Assembly: GCA_025175895.1 (NCBI GenBank)
Contig: CM045991.1
Span: forward strand, 90,073,174-90,137,173
Direction: 5' to 3'
Length of the DNA: 64,000 nt
Source of the DNA: Wurfbainia villosa
Lineage: Eukaryota > Streptophyta > Magnoliopsida > Zingiberales > Zingiberaceae
The translations under genes and the position numbers were made by a program. The notes under the pieces are model-generated. The model did no database searches. It saw nothing but the letters and a program-made list of their open reading frames with translations, and was not told the DNA's origin. Within the stretch, counting starts at the first letter, position 1. Every line of letters begins with the position of its first letter. Positions 21,867-33,665 of the stretch are shown here, piece after piece.

Positions 21867-24850
21867 GACTCCCCTTGGCCTAATGCCAGTCGCTACGGTA
21901 TCAATACCATAAGCTCTAACATGACCCTCGAGCTTACTTTGAGGTAATGCTTTAGTCAAAGGATCGCTAAGTTCCTTTCGTTAGGAATTTTCTCGATTTG
22001 TATTTCGTTCCTACTTATGATCTCTCGATAAGATGATAGCGGCGAAGCACATGTTTGGATCATTGATGAGACCACATCAAGTTCATAGATGAACTTCTTG
22101 ATCCAAAGCTTCCTTTCTTGCTTCGAAGGCGTATTAGCCTTAGTGGCGAGAATCCGCTATAGTGTCAAGCTTGGAACCTTTCCAACTTATTGCGCCTCCG
22201 TTCTAGGTGAATACATACCCGGTAAGACATGGAATCATCCTTATGCATGCGGGTTAACATCCGTATACCACGTATCACCATGTACCCTTCTCCGTATATT
22301 AGGAACACATCCTTAGTTCTTCTCAAGTACTTAAGGATCGTCTTAACACCACCCAATGATCCATTCTGGATCGGTAGTATCTGCTCGTGACACTCAGAGC
22401 ATACGATACATCGGGCCTCGTACATAACATAGCATACATGATAGATCCTATTGCGGATGCATAGGAAATCTTACTCATGCAAATCCTCTCATCTTCTGTG
22501 CGCGGACACATAGACTTCGAAAGGTGTACCCCATGCCTGATGGGTAGGAAACCTTTCTTGGATTCCGACATGCTAAACCTCTTTAGCACTCGGTCTATGT
22601 ATGTAGACTGCGAAAGACCAAGCAACCGTTTCGATCTATCTCTATAGATCTTAATCCCGAGGATGTAGGTTGCTTCTCCCAGGTCTTTCATGGAGAATGT
22701 CTTGGATAACCAAACCTTCCGCATTGTAAGATTGAAACATCGTTTCCTATAAGTAATATGTCATCGACATACAATACTAGAATCTTTGCCTCCCACTAAC
22801 CTTCTTGTACACACAAGGTTAAATGCGGATTTTGTGAAATCAAACTTTTGATCGTCTCATCAAAGCGGATATTCGACTCTGGATGCTTGCTTGATCCATA
22901 AATGGATCGTCGCCAATTTGCATACCTTGGTTTTATCAGCGATGTGAAACCCTCGGTGGTGTATCATATACACGTCCTCGAGCAGGTTTCCATTAAGGAA
23001 AGCTGTTTTCACATCCATCTGCCATATCTCATAATCATAATGAGCCGCTATGGCCAGGAGCATCCGAATGGATTTAAGCATAGCTTCAGGCGAATAGGTT
23101 TCGTCATAATCAACACCTTGTTTTTGACGATATCCTTTCGCCACCAATCTAGCCTTATAGGTAATCACATTACCATCCATGTCAGTTTTCTTCTTGAAAA
23201 CCCACTTGCACCCAATAGGCTTTATGCCTTCAGGTGGGTCAACCAAGTTCCAAACTTGGTTTTCATACATGGAATCCATTTCCACTTCATGGCACCAAGC
23301 CACTTATCCCTTCACGAACTTGTCGGACACTTCTTCATAAGCTGGTAGGCTCCTCATCATCAATGAGTAACACGTCGTTCGATTCACTTACGAAATCCAT
23401 ATCTCTCGGGAATATTGCGTGTTCTACGGATCTACTGAAGATGTGGTGTTACAATAAGTCGAGTAGATTGCTCATCACTATGAGTTGTCGGTTGTGTGCT
23501 CACCAGTATCTCATCAATGTCTATTTGAGTCTCTCGAGCCTCCTCGAAGCTCGGCGACACTCCACTGTTTTCTTCGAGAAACTCTTTCTCTAGAAACACG
23601 GCATGCCTTGAAACAAACACCTTTTGTTCCACAGGATGATAGAATTAGTAACCCCTTGTTTCCTTAGGGTATCAATAAATAGACATTTATCGGACTTAGC
23701 ATCCGGTTTATGCGTCTGATCAGCTTCACATAAGCGAGACAACCCCATATCTTCAAGTAAGATACATGAGGTTTCTTACTATTCCATATCTCATATGGAG
23801 TAGTTGAGACTACCTTAGTAGGCATTACATTTAACAAATTGCGAAGTGCATAGCCCCAAAAGGACTTGGGAAGAGTCGCATGATTCATCATTGACTGACC
23901 ATGTCCAACAAGAGTCGATTCTACACCATTATCTTTGTGGTGTATATGGCGAGTCCATTGAGACAATATGCCATTGTCTCTTAGATAATCAAAACTCTTG
24001 ACTTAAGTATTCACCACCTCGATCCGATCGAAGTATTTTAATACTCTTGTCATGTTGTTTCTCTACTTCATTTGAATTCTTTGAACCTTTCAAAGGCTTC
24101 AGACTTGTGTTTCATCAAGAACACATACCCAAACCGTGAGTGATCATCGGTGAAGGTAATGAAGTAGCTATAGCCTCCTAAAGCTTGAGTTGACATAGGT
24201 CCACATACATCAGTATTTATTAGACCTAGTAACTCTCCCACTCGTTCACCTTTTCTAGTAAAAGGTAACTTAGTCATCTTGCCTTTTAAGCATGATTCGC
24301 ATGTATCGTATGAATCTAATTCAAACGATTCCAGAATTCCACATCGGTGTAATTCGGACATGCGTTTCTTGCTTATATGGCCAAGACGACAATGCCACAT
24401 ATAGGAGTCTATTTGATTATCCTTTCGAGCAGCGTGTTGCTCGCCCGATATTGAAAATGTCCTTTGGATCGTCCAAGCGTATAAACACCATTGCTTAAAG
24501 TTCCGGTCCATAAGAACTCCATTGAAGTTATGTAACAACAATTGTTACTAAAAGTCAAATGGAACCCATTTCTATTTAAACAAGAAATAGAAATGATGTT
24601 CTTTATCAGCGAAGGAACATAAAAGCAATTGTCGATTCTAAGACAAGTCTGCGGGAGTTTCAACAAATACGTTAGATGCGAGTCACAACCTTTGCTCCAT
24701 TCCCAACACGTAAATTTGACTCTCCCTTGGAGTCTTCTTACATTCCTTAGCCCATGTATGTCATTACATATATGTGAGCCACACCCAGTATCAATACCCA
24801 AGTGTTTGAGGAAATAGAATGACAATCAATAAGAAGATTACGAAGAAGAT
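21867..24850 (-). pseudogene. T1 pol pseudogene (protease - integrase - RT - RNase H)
   Basis: The PPT-like CCAAGGGGAGTC adjoins LTR-A. Reading from the N-terminal side: protease at about 24780 (IDTGCGSHICND); gag-pre-integrase at 24409-24760 (LIKNIISISCLNRNGFHL) and MWHCRLGHISKKRM..CESCLKGKMTKLPF; integrase start LINTDVCGPM with FITFTDDHSRFGYVF (to about 24068); a gap around SDRGGEY near 24030; integrase end 23664-23966; RT 22860-23303 (QVWNLVDPPEGIKPIGCKWVF, DYDETYSP, QMDVKTAFLNGNLLEDVYM); catalytic YVDD near 22765; RT end 22323-22724 (KDLGEATYILGIKIYRDRSKRLLGLSQ, SYALSVTSRY); RNase H traces 21900-22330. At least eight frameshifts. Lineage within copia was not fixed; Tork/Angela-like by motif style. 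Confidence 0.87.
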
Positions 24851-25300
24851 GGGGCATCAGATGCCTTATCCTTCTTCACGGACTCAAGATAAATCTTGCA
24901 CTTTCTTATAAATGGCTCTCCTTGCCATAATGATGGCAAGTTTCCTTTTGCTAGTTCTACCTTCTTAGCCCTTCTCTTCTTTCCCTTCTTTGTTCCTTTG
25001 ACTTCCTCTTAGAACCTTTCTTGAGGAATCAACTAACACAAACCGTCCTGCTCATGCTTCTCGAAGACTCCAGTCTTGACATATTGGCGATACCACAGAT
25101 GAACCTTCTAGCATCTCGGAGGTGAAGAGGGCTTTGAGACTTGAACCTTTGAATCTCACTTGCTCATCAACCAACTCACAAAGATGAAGGACTACGATAT
25201 GAGCATCCATATGCTCATGCGCTTTCGTAAGCTTAGGTTCCATCGCGGCTAGCATGATGCAACTCATTTGTTAGAATCACTCACATGTTTACGATAGGCC
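24851..25300 (-). pseudogene. T1 gag remnant
   Basis: 25052-25267 reads MSCIMLAAMEPKLTKAHEHM and LHLCELVDEQVRF..SKALFTSEMLEGSSV, which is the UBN2-type capsid domain of copia gag. A lysine-rich stretch follows near 24950-25020. The start codon is not resolved. The same part is present in T2 at about 31990-32330. Confidence 0.75.
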
Positions 25301-26710
25301 AACAATTGGTCGAGTTGCATTGTCACTAGGATGGCGGGAAGAGGCGCTTGAGGACATACATGCAAGCTTTTCCACCTTGAGAACAATTCTCAAGTTTCTA
25401 AGCTAGTCGAAGTTCGGCCCGATCAATTTATTTGAATCAAAATGGAGCATATTCAGACACATCATGATCAATATATTAACTTAGAAATACAAAGCGAGCA
25501 TATATGAGAAAGATGATTTTAAAATGCATCAATATACATTTATAAATCCCATTCATTTTGAATTTCAAAAACCCAAAATCACTTGGAGATCGTAGGTCCA
25601 TCTCGAATGGTGATATCCATCATAGTTATGAACAACCTTGGAGAGAAAGTCAACAAGCCATTCTTAAGCTATGACGGTGAGTATCAATATCGATTACATA
25701 TCATGTATATGTAACTATCACAATATGCTATCAACTAATTGAATGTTTACACATACATTGGGTTGTTAACACATTAACAAGTATGCATCATATGCATAGC
25801 ACCCAACTTCACCTCCTCTCTTCATCGACCTTGGAGAGAGTCCAACAAGCGATGCTCGAGTTAAAGCCAACCCATTAATCGGAGAATAGTTTTAATATGG
25901 TTAGGCGCATTCAACCAATTAGCCCGGCTTGGAAAGTCCAACAACCAAAGCTAACGATTGACCTCGACTCTTACCATATTAGTATTAAACTATTCCATGG
26001 TTTGAACATGTTGGTTGTAGGGCTTGGAGAGAGTCCAACAACCCAAACAAGCGGAACTACGGTTCTAACCATATTAATGGAAGGTGTAGGCTTTAATATT
26101 GTTTAAGGGTTTTATGTCTCATCCTCTTTGCATGCAAATAACTATTATCTACATGGCATGGCATACATGGCATACATCTACATGTCACGACATGCATGGC
26201 ATAATGTTATGCATCTAATGCAATTACAAGACATACAATTATGTCATGTATATAATTTCCTTATATGTCATAACTATTTATGGAAATAAAATATGTTTAA
26301 GATTTGATTCTCCAAATCAAATCATAATTAAATTAGGAAACAAATTTCCAAATCTAATCACATATTTTATTCATGGAATTATTTGATTAAGGAAAATCTA
26401 TTTAGTAAACCAATTTACTAAATCATTAAAACTACTTATGGAAATAAAATATTTTAAGATTTGATTTCCCAAATCAAATCATGATTAAATTAGGAAACAA
26501 ATTTCCAGAATATAATCAAATATTTTATTTATGGAAAATATCAATTTCCATAAATACTTCCAACTTTCCAAAAGTGGAAGATTTCCATAAATACTTCTAG
26601 ACTTTCCAAAATTGAAAAATTTCCATAAATACTTCTAAATTTCCAAAATTAGAAAATTTCGAAATACATTATGACTATCGCAAAACCATTTTTACGATTA
26701 TGTGAAACAC
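25301..26710 (-). other. T1 5' leader, with hairpin and tandem repeats
   Basis: No coding frame. It carries four copies of a TTGGA-spacer-TCCAA inverted repeat at about 25638 (decayed), 25831-25845, 25929-25941 and 26024-26038. A 9-bp hairpin GATTTGATT / AATCAAATC lies near 26462-26485 and its upstream copy near 26300. About three copies of a 45-bp AT-rich unit (TTTCCATAAATACTTC) lie at 26530-26665. The position between PBS and gag is where retroelement packaging signals usually lie. Confidence 0.7.
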
Positions 26711-26712
26711 AA

Positions 26713-26731
26713 CTGGGCTCACGATACCCTT
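26713..26731 (-). other. Primer binding site of T1
   Basis: In element sense the sequence after LTR-B is AAGGGTATCGTGAGCCC. It resembles the initiator Met tRNA site TGGTATCAGAGCC with changes at the start and an extra base. C2 has exactly the same variant. T2 has TGGTATCGAGCC (plus strand 33651-33664). Confidence 0.65.
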
Positions 26732-28812
26732 TGTTGGGTTTAGGCACATGGCGTGTGTGTGTTCGATCATGTTTACGTAAACATGAGCACAGTGAAGCAA
26801 TAAAAATAATAAATCTATCTTTAGTACAACCCACACAACACACGCATGCATTTTACACGAAGTGTAGAACTAAAAGTAAATTAAAATTTGCAATAAAAGG
26901 AAATTAAACTCCGTTATACCTTCCGTATGACGTGTAGCGGGAACGGCATCAACCGGAACGATCCTCGTAAGAATCGTCTCTATCCGTATCCACGCCGAGC
27001 TCCTCGGGATGACTTCGCTAAGTCACGAGCTTCGTCTTAAATGCGGGTTACTAGCCTCGTGTTGAAGGCGGCGTGATCGAGAGATGATCACGATCGAATC
27101 AAATTCGGATCCTAAAAGCAAGTTCTCAAAACTCGCTTCTCGGAGAGGTATTCGTCAGCCAAGTTTGGCCAGATCGCCGTCCTCCACCTCAGAGGATTAC
27201 GGAGATCGAATCCCGGTAAGTTAGCGCTGTCGGAGCACTAACCGTCGTCAAGCGGCGCTCCGGCGAGAGGAGAAGAAGCTGTCAGAAAACTGGACAGCTT
27301 GGTGGAAGGGATAGGCGCCGGCCAAAACAAGGAGAGAAAGCTCACCTTGATGCCAAACCTAGGAGATCAGGAGGGTGCGGAGGTTCACGGCTTGGGCGCG
27401 GCCACAGGCAAGGTGAATGGCGCACAAAGCTAGTGGCGGCAGGCTTAGGGTTAGCGCCCGAACTAATTCTCTTAATGGTTAATGGATCATATCCATAAAG
27501 CCGTTAACGCTCCATTAAGATAAGTTAAAATAAACCAAACCATGATGGTTTATTTTAAGTTAAAGCAACGAACCAACTTTTGGTTCATTCGTTTAAAATA
27601 AACCAAACCCTTTGGTTTATTCTCATCCATTGGATTAGAACGAGCCATTTTGGTCCCATCCATTATGTCTTCATAAGACCACGGCCCATCACGCTTCCAT
27701 TGCGGTGAAACAATTTCATGCTCGCTTTATGTTTGAATCAACCAAACATAGTTTCTCTCGATGCGAGAATCCCATTCTCAAGCTCGTTTTAAATCCTTTG
27801 GATTACACTCGTTGTGCGTGTGACCAAATAGGTTCTCGGTTTATGTTGGCGTCTATAATTAACCATTAATTATAGAGCGATCATGAGTGGCACCTAGTAG
27901 TACATCATGATCCCCAATTAGCAGAAAAGATCAGCGGTTGATCGAGAACTATTTACGAAACCCTTGATGGCTTCGAATGAATCGTGCCCCATTCCCTTCA
28001 CTCATCTTATACCCACTTGGTTGGGACATGGTCTGTTGCCGATCCCCACTAAGTGGACTCGTCACACCTAGCCCAGTATCATTTCCTCGTCCTCACAGTT
28101 CTAGTTACTCCACATGTATCGAAGAGTACCTTACTCTAAACATGTAATGCTTTGGCGAGACTTTAGTAACAATCAGACGAGAGGCCATGGGTATACATCT
28201 CCTGCAAGGAGTGGTGAATCCTTTATAGGCTATTCAAACACCTTGATCGCCCGACTTATACCCAATCATCCGGGTCCACATCTCCTTAGAGATGTTTGCT
28301 TAAGATGTCAAAGCATAAGTCTCCATGATCAAGATGACTTGAATCTCATAGTCGAAGGAACATCGCACTTAAGCCCGCGGTAAGAACTTCATTGACATAT
28401 CTATATATGCGAGAACCATATGAAGTCTTACGGTGGTCACTCGATGAACTAGTTACCATAACTAGCATCCACGATTAACTCGGACATCACTATGTCTCGG
28501 CCCGGTGAGAATCGGTGCTTGGATACACGAGGTATACCTCGTGCTAGTCTCGGAATTGATGGTGTCGAATCCATCGATTCATCGACTAGGGATAATTAGA
28601 TACATCACAATTACACATGTAGAGATACTCACTAGTTGTGATCGATCACAAATTCTCTCATCTTTGTGAATATATCGTGGACATTGATAAATGAGTTTAA
28701 GATCAATCAAATACATAAAACATGTATACTCGAATAGTGAATCTTCATTTATCATATAAATGGTTCATACATAAAGCGATTGCCTTAGGACATCTCTCAT
28801 ATATTACTAACG
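26732..28812 (-). repeat. LTR-B, shared by T1 and T2
   Basis: 2,081 bp. It contains an 18-bp perfect palindrome CATGTTTACGTAAACATG at 26768-26785. Its GC-rich segment near 27370-27470 differs from both other LTRs, and the TATA box is deleted (GTTAGCGCCC joins directly to GAACTAATTC), so it would be a weak or silent promoter for T1. Confidence 0.9.
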
Positions 28813-31800
28813 GACTCCCACTTGGCCTAATGCCAATCGCTACGGTATCAATACCATAAGCTCTAACATGACCCTCGACTTACTTTGAGGTAATGCTTTA
28901 GTCAAAGGATCGCTAAGTTCCTTTCGGTGGGAATTTTCTCGATTTGTATTTCGTTCCTACTTATGATCTCTACGATAAGATGATAGCGGCGAAGCACATG
29001 TTTGGATCATTGATGAGACCACATCAAGTTCATAGATGAACTTCTTGATCAAACCGCTTCCTTTTCTTTGCTTCGAAGGCTGCAGCGTATTACGCCTTAG
29101 TGGCGGAATCATTATACCTTTCCAGCTTGCCTCCATTCTAGGTGAATACATATCGGTAGACATGGAATCATCATGCATGCATCCGTATATGCCGCGTATC
29201 ACCATGTCCCCTTCTCCATATATTAATACACATCCTTAGTTCTTCTCAAGTACTTAGGATCGTCTTAGCGTAGCCCAATGATCCATTCTGGATCGGTGGT
29301 ATCTGCTCGTGACACTTTCAGGCATACGATACATCGGGCCGTACGTAACATAGCATGATAGATATTGCGGATGCATGGGAATCTTACTCATGCAAATCCT
29401 CTCGTCTTACGTGCGCGGACACATAGACTTGAAAGTGTACCCCATGCACGATGGGTAGAAACCTTTCTTGGATTCCGACATGCTAAACCTCTTTGCTTTT
29501 CGCGGTCTATATATGTATGCGAAAGACCAACCGTTTGATCTATCTCTATAGATCTTAATCCCAGGATGTAGTTGCTTCTCCCAGTCTTTCATGGAGAATG
29601 TCTTGGATAACCAAACCTTCAATTGTAAGATTGAAACATCGTTTCCTATAAGTAGTATGTCATCGACACATACAATACTAGGAATCTGTTTGCACTCCCA
29701 CTAACCTTCTTGTACACACAAGGTTAAATGCGGATTTTGTGAGAAATCAAACTTTTTGATGTCTCATCAAAATGGATATTCGACTCTGGATGCTTGCTTG
29801 ATCCATAAATGGATAATCGAATTTGCATATACCTTGGTTTTATCGATGTGAAACCCTCGGGTTGTATCATATACCGTCCTCGGCGAGTTTTCCATTAAAA
29901 GCTGTTTTCATCATCCATCATATCTCATAATCATAATGAGCTATGGCGGGAACATCGAATGGATTTAAGCATAGCTAGGTGATAGGTTTTAAATCGTCAT
30001 CAACACCTTGTTTTGGCGATATCCTTTTGCCACCAATCTAAGCCTTATAGGTAATCACATTACCATCCATGTCGTTTTCTTCTTGAAAACCACTTGCACC
30101 TATAGGCTTTATGCCTTGGTGGGTCAACCAAGTTCGAACTTGGTTTTCATACATGGAATCCATTTCGACTTCATGGCACGCAAGCCATATCCCTTCTGAA
30201 CTTATCGGCACTTCTTCATAGCTGGTAGGCTCCTCATCATCAATGAGTAACGATTCGTTCGATTCGAGAAATCCATATCTCTCGGGAATATTGCGTGTCT
30301 ACGGATCTCTGAAGATGTGGTGTTACAATAGTCGGTAGATTGCGTCACTATGAGTTATCGGTTGTTGTGCTTCACCAATTATCTCATCAATGTCTATTTG
30401 AGTCTCTCGAGGCCTCCTCAAGCTCGGACACTCCCCCCTTTGTTTTCTTGCAAGAGAAACTCTTTCTCTAGAAACACGGCATGCCTTGAAACAAACACCT
30501 TTTGTTCCACGGGATGATAGTAAATTGGTAACCCCTTGTTTCCTTAGGGTATCGATAAATAGACATTTATCGGACTTAGCATCAATTTATACGTCTGATC
30601 CACTTCACATAAGCGAGGACAACCCCATATCTTCAAGTAAGATACATGAGGTTTCTTACCATTCCATATCTCATATGGAGTAGTTGAGACTACCTTAGTA
30701 GGCATTACATTTAACAAAGTAAACAATTGCATGCAGTGCATAACCCCAAAGGACTTGGGAAGAGTTGCATGATTCATCATTGACGCTGTCCAACAAATCG
30801 ATTCGCCTCTCGGATACACCATTATCTTTGTGGTGTATAGGCGTGAGTCCATTGAGACAATATACCATTGTCTCTTAGATAATCAAGAAACTCTTGACTT
30901 AAGTATTCACCACCTCGATCCGATCAGTATTTTAATACTCTTGTCATGTTGTTTCTCTACTTCATTTCTGAATTCTTTGAACCTTTCAAAGGCTTCAGAC
31001 TTGTGTTTCATCAAGAACACATACCCAAACCGTGAGTGATCATCGGTGAAGGTAATGAAGTAGTTATAGCCTCCTAATGCTTGAGTTGACATAAGTCCAC
31101 ATACATCGGTATGTATTAGACCTAATAACTCTCCCACTCGTTCACCTTTTTCGGTAAAGGTAACTTAGTCATCTTGCCTTTTAAGCATGATTCATGTATC
31201 GTATGAATCCAATTCAAGCGATTCGAATTCCACATCGGTGTAATTGGACATGCGTTTCTTGCTTAATATGGCCAAGGCGACAATGCCACATATAGGAGTC
31301 TATTTGATTATCCTTTGACCGAGCATGTTGTTGCTCGCCGATATTGAAAATGTCCTTTGGATCGTCCAACGTATAAACACCATTGCTTAAAGTTCCAATC
31401 TCATAAAGAACTCCATTCAAAGTTATGTAACAACAATTGTTACTAAAAGTCAAATGGAACCCATTTCTATTTAGACAAGAAATAGAAATGATGTTCTTTA
31501 TCAACGAAGGAACATAAAAGCAATTGTCCAGTTCTAAGACAAGTCCTGCAGGGAGTTTCAACAAATACGTTCGATTGCGAAAAGAACTTTTGCTCCATTC
31601 CCAACACGTAAATTTGACTTTCCCTTGACGAGTCTTCTTCTATTCCTTAGCCCATGTATGTCATTACATATATGTGAGCCACACCCAGTATCCAATACCC
31701 AAGTGTCTAAGGAAATAGAACGACATTCAATAAAGAAGATTTCTGAAGAAGATGGGGCATCCGATGCCTTATCCTTCTTCACAGACTCAAGATGAATCAT

Positions 31801-31985
31801 GCACTTACTTCGAAAATGCCTCTCCTTTCCAAAATCATGGCAAGTTTCCTTTTGTGCTAGTTCTATCTTCTTAGCCCTTCTCTTCTTTCCCTTCTGCTGT
31901 TCCTTTGACTTCCTCTTAGAACCTTTCTTCGAGGAATCAACTAACAAGACCGGCCCCCTCGCCATGCTTCTCGTAAGACTCCACA
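28813..31985 (-). pseudogene. T2 pol pseudogene with gag zinc-knuckle end
   Basis: Same gene order as T1, more broken in RT. The PPT AAGTGGGAGTC adjoins LTR-B. Gag end and protease are open at 31558-31986: CHDFGKERHFRSKC is a CCHC knuckle whose second Cys is replaced by Phe, then WVLDTGCGSHICNDIHGL carries the protease D-T-G. Gag-pre-integrase is at 31214-31564. Integrase core is at 30907-31137 (DVCGLMSTQALGGYNYFITF) and its end at 30544-30852 (FGVMHCMQLFTLLNVMPTK). RT traces at 29407-30240 include SKTFSMKD. RNase H traces lie at 28813-29300. More than ten indels. Confidence 0.85.
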
Positions 31986-32330
31986 AGATTCAAAGATATT
32001 GAGCAAGACCACGATGAACCTCCTAGCATCTCGAGAGGTGAAGAGGAGCTGAGACTTCAACCTTTCAATCTCACTTGCTCATCAACCAACTCACAAAGAT
32101 GAAGGACTACGATATGAGCATCCATATGCTCATGCCGCTGTAGCTTGGGTTCCATCGTGGCTAGCATGATGCAACTCATTTGTTCGTAATCACTCACATG
32201 TTTCGATAGGCCAACAATTGGTCCAGAGTTGCATTGTCACTAGGATGGGCTGAAGAGGCGCCGAGGACATACGCAAGCTTTTCCACCTTGAGAACAATTC
32301 TCAAGTTTCTAAGCTAGTCCAAGAAGTTCG
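31986..32330 (-). pseudogene. T2 gag remnant
   Basis: It is homologous base by base to T1 gag at 24851-25300, with the cysteine-leucine stretch near 32090-32170 readable after frame changes. No ORF longer than about 40 codons remains. It is named only through its T1 counterpart and its place before the knuckle. Confidence 0.65.
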
Positions 32331-33650
32331 GCCCAGTCAATTTATTTGAATCCAAAATGGAACGCAAATTCAAACACATCATGATCAATATATTAACTTA
32401 GAAATACAAAACGAGCATATATGAGAAAGATGATTTTAAAATGCATCCATATACATTTATAAATCCCATTCATTTTTCGAATTTCAAAAACCCTTAAAAT
32501 CACTTCGGGAGATCGTAGGTCCATCTCCGAATGGGCTGATATCCATCATAGATAAGAACAACCTTGGAGTGAGTCCAACAAGCCATTCTTAGCTATGATG
32601 GTGGGTATCAAGTATACCGATTACATATCATGTATATGTAACTATCACAATATGCTATCAACTAATTGAATGTTTACACATACATTGGGTTGTTAACACA
32701 TTAACAAGTATGCATCATATGCATAGCACCCAACTTCACCTCTCTTCACATCGACCTTGGAGTGAGTCCAACAAATCGATGCTCCAAGTTAAAGCCAACC
32801 CATTAATCGAAATAGTTTTAATATGGTTAGAGCATTCAACCAATTAGCCAGCTTGAGAGAGTCCAACAACCCAAAGCTAACGATTGACCTCCTCGACTCT
32901 TACCATATTAGAGTTAAACTATTCCAATGATTTGAACATGTTCAGTTCGAGCCGAGCTTTGAGTGAGTCCAACAACCCAAACAAGAAACAGAACTCTGGT
33001 TCTAACCATATTAATGGAAGGTGTAGGCTTTAATATTGAATTAGGGTTTTATGTCTCATCCTCTTTGCATGCAAATAACTATTATCTACATGGCATGGCA
33101 TACATGGCATACATCTACATGTCACGACACGCATGGCATAATGTTATGCATCTAATGCAATTACATGGCATACAATTATGTCATGTATATAATTTCCTTA
33201 TATGTCATAACTATTTTTATGGAAATAAAATATGTTTAAGATTTGATTCTCCAAATCAAATCATAATTAAATTAGGAAACAAATTTCCAAATCTAATCAC
33301 ATATTTTATTCATGGAATTATTTGATTAAGGAAAATCTATTTAGGAAACCAATTTCCTAAATCATTAAAACTACTTATGGAAATAAAATATTTTAAGATT
33401 TGATTTCAAATCAAATCATGATTAAATTAGGAAACAAATTTAGAATCTAATCAAATATTTTATTTATGGAAAATATCAATTTCATAAATACTTCCAACTT
33501 TCCAAAAGTGGAAGATTTCCATAAATACTTCTAGACTTTCCAAAATTGAAAAATTTCCATAAATACTTCTAAATTTCCAAAATTAGAAAATTTCCAGAAA
33601 TACATTATGACTATCGCAAAACCATTTTACGATTATGTCAAAACACAACC
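32331..33650 (-). other. T2 5' leader, with hairpin and tandem repeats
   Basis: Counterpart of the T1 leader. The four hairpin motifs are at 32564-32578, 32757-32771, 32853-32866 and 32958-32972, two of them as TTGGA-GTGAG-TCCAA. The AT-rich 45-bp repeats are at 33470-33600. The ORF at 32963-33325 on the plus strand is antisense and chance. Confidence 0.68.
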
Positions 33651-33665
33651 TGGGCTCGATACCAT

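Noticed and set aside
22902..23593. Plus-strand ORFs of 119-148 codons
   Set aside because: They mirror the T1 reverse transcriptase on the minus strand, which carries the family motifs.
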